Shown: piece by piece, positions 63,571-64,000 of the stretch
Position numbering within the stretch: position 1 is the first letter of the stretch
Layout: every line of letters begins with the position of its first letter
Assembly: GCA_963793025.1 (NCBI GenBank)
Contig: CAWBYL010000005.1
Span: forward strand, 186,001-250,000
DNA from: CAWBYL01 sp963793025
Lineage (GTDB): Bacteria > Actinomycetota > Acidimicrobiia > Acidimicrobiales > Acidimicrobilacustridaceae
Direction of reading: 5' to 3'
DNA: 64,000 nt
Program-made: the position numbers and the translations under genes
The notes under the pieces: generated by a model
What the model saw: the letters and a program-made list of their open reading frames with translations, nothing else
What the model was told of the DNA's origin: nothing
Database searches by the model: none

Positions 63571-64000
63571 TCAGCCGGGGGTGCCGTCCCAGCCGGAGAA
63601 GGCGTCGATCATGGCGTGCACGTCGCCGAGCGGGTACAGGATCGGGCAGGTGCACCCGTGGGCCATGTACTCGGCCACCTTGGCGCGGGCCTCGGCCGGT
63701 GTGCCCGACGCGGTCAGCATCTCCACGATCTCGTCGGGCACGAGCTTGGCGGCCTCCTTCACCTGCTCGTAGGTGGCGGGCCAGGTGAGGACCTCACCCA
63801 CTGCGTCGAGCAGCGACTGGGGCACGCCTGACGCCTTCATGATGTGGGGCTGCTGACCGAGGTACTGGGTGACCATCATGCGGGCCATGTCGAGCGCGAC
63901 CTCGCGGTCCTCGTGCACCGAGCACACGACGAGCTGGGGCCGGTCGAGGTCGTCGACCGAGCGCCCGGCCCGGTCGGCTCCGATGGCCAGGTGCTCCATG
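63571..64000 (-). CDS. C-terminal part of an LLM class flavin-dependent oxidoreductase (runs off window)
   Basis: About 143 residues are visible, ending PTPGTPAEARAKV-like helix and CPILYPLGDVHAMIDAF near the C-terminus; strand RPQLVVCSVHEDREVALDMAR at the other end resembles the bar-terminal region of LLM or F420-dependent enzymes (5,10-methylenetetrahydromethanopterin reductase type). The N-terminal barrel half lies beyond position 64000. An ATG at 63999 is probably internal. It is convergent with the esterase. Substrate unknown. Confidence 0.65.
   Translation of the reverse strand, partial: MEHLAIGADRAGRSVDDLDRPQLVVCSVHEDREVALDMARMMVTQYLGQQPHIMKASGVPQSLLDAVGEVLTWPATYEQVKEAAKLVPDEIVEMLTASGTPAEARAKVAEYMAHGCTCPILYPLGDVHAMIDAFSGWDGTPG

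Noticed and set aside
1..64000. Search for CRISPR arrays, IS ends, integrases, tRNA or rRNA genes and replication origins
   Set aside because: No regularly spaced repeats, transposase motifs, cloverleaf sequences or conserved rRNA segments were noticed on either strand.

Overview
The window is GC-rich throughout, densely packed and free of introns. Its gene repertoire is heavy in acyl-CoA chemistry, LLM flavin oxidoreductases, a PPOX-type enzyme, a P450, a PaaX-type regulator and SDRs, which points to an actinomycete (Actinomycetota). Cell-surface repeats of an 'ILDTR' type fused to a DUF1501 protein make Acidimicrobiia plausible, but no rRNA or ribosomal protein gene is present to fix this. 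About 60 protein genes were found. No tRNA, rRNA, CRISPR array, insertion sequence, integrase or phage gene was seen, and no stretch over 300 bases lacks a gene.

Layout. 0-4 kb: sulfotransferase, PAP2 phosphatase, SDR, TauE exporter. 4.1-8.3 kb: a lone Rieske protein with divergent codon use, then a tightly overlapped operon of LLM monooxygenase, cytosine-deaminase-like amidohydrolase and alpha/beta hydrolase. 8.3-18 kb: mostly single genes (metalloprotease, frameshifted methyltransferase, crotonase, two VOC proteins, hydrolases, acyl-CoA dehydrogenase, PPOX enzyme, nitroreductase). 18-24 kb: cupin and P450, a heme-type membrane protein, a DHA2 drug exporter with TetR, an SDR. 24.2-31.1 kb: an acyl-CoA catabolic operon (small zinc-ribbon-like protein, CoA ligase, two crotonases, tail-first CoA-transferase, amidohydrolase, methyltransferase). 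31.2-33.3 kb: PaaX regulator and amidohydrolase. 33-38 kb: membrane glycan-type proteins, AlkB, a second CoA ligase. 38.6-42.4 kb: DUF1800/DUF1501 surface pair. 42.4-44.1 kb: two thioesterases. 44.3-51.6 kb: N-acyl-D-amino-acid deacylase, enolase-superfamily racemase, 8-oxoguanine-deaminase-like enzyme, deacetylase-type amidohydrolase, di-iron ferritin-like protein, GntR regulator. 51.9-56.8 kb: TetR, alcohol dehydrogenase, SDR, sulfotransferase and metallo-beta-lactamase operon. 56.8-62.3 kb: a hydantoin/carbamoyl-amino-acid cluster (diaminopropionate ammonia-lyase-like enzyme, small HTH regulator, hydantoinase, L-type and D-type carbamoylases). 62.3-64 kb: thiamine-binding-like protein, esterase, truncated LLM oxidoreductase.

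The strongest novel signal is a 17-bp palindrome of the form TTCAACA-N3-TGTTGAA. It lies in front of the LLM/cytosine-deaminase-like operon (5009-5025), in front of the small HTH gene and the PLP enzyme (58068-58084), and in degenerate form between the divergent hydantoinase and carbamoylase genes (59941-59957). This suggests one regulon, probably governed by the HTH protein at 58122, for opening cyclic amide or pyrimidine-like rings and releasing their nitrogen. The window also holds seven amidohydrolases, many apparent leaderless promoters (TANNNT 6-8 bases before the start codon), and three single-base frameshifts in otherwise well-conserved genes. The frameshifts may be sequencing errors or real lesions.
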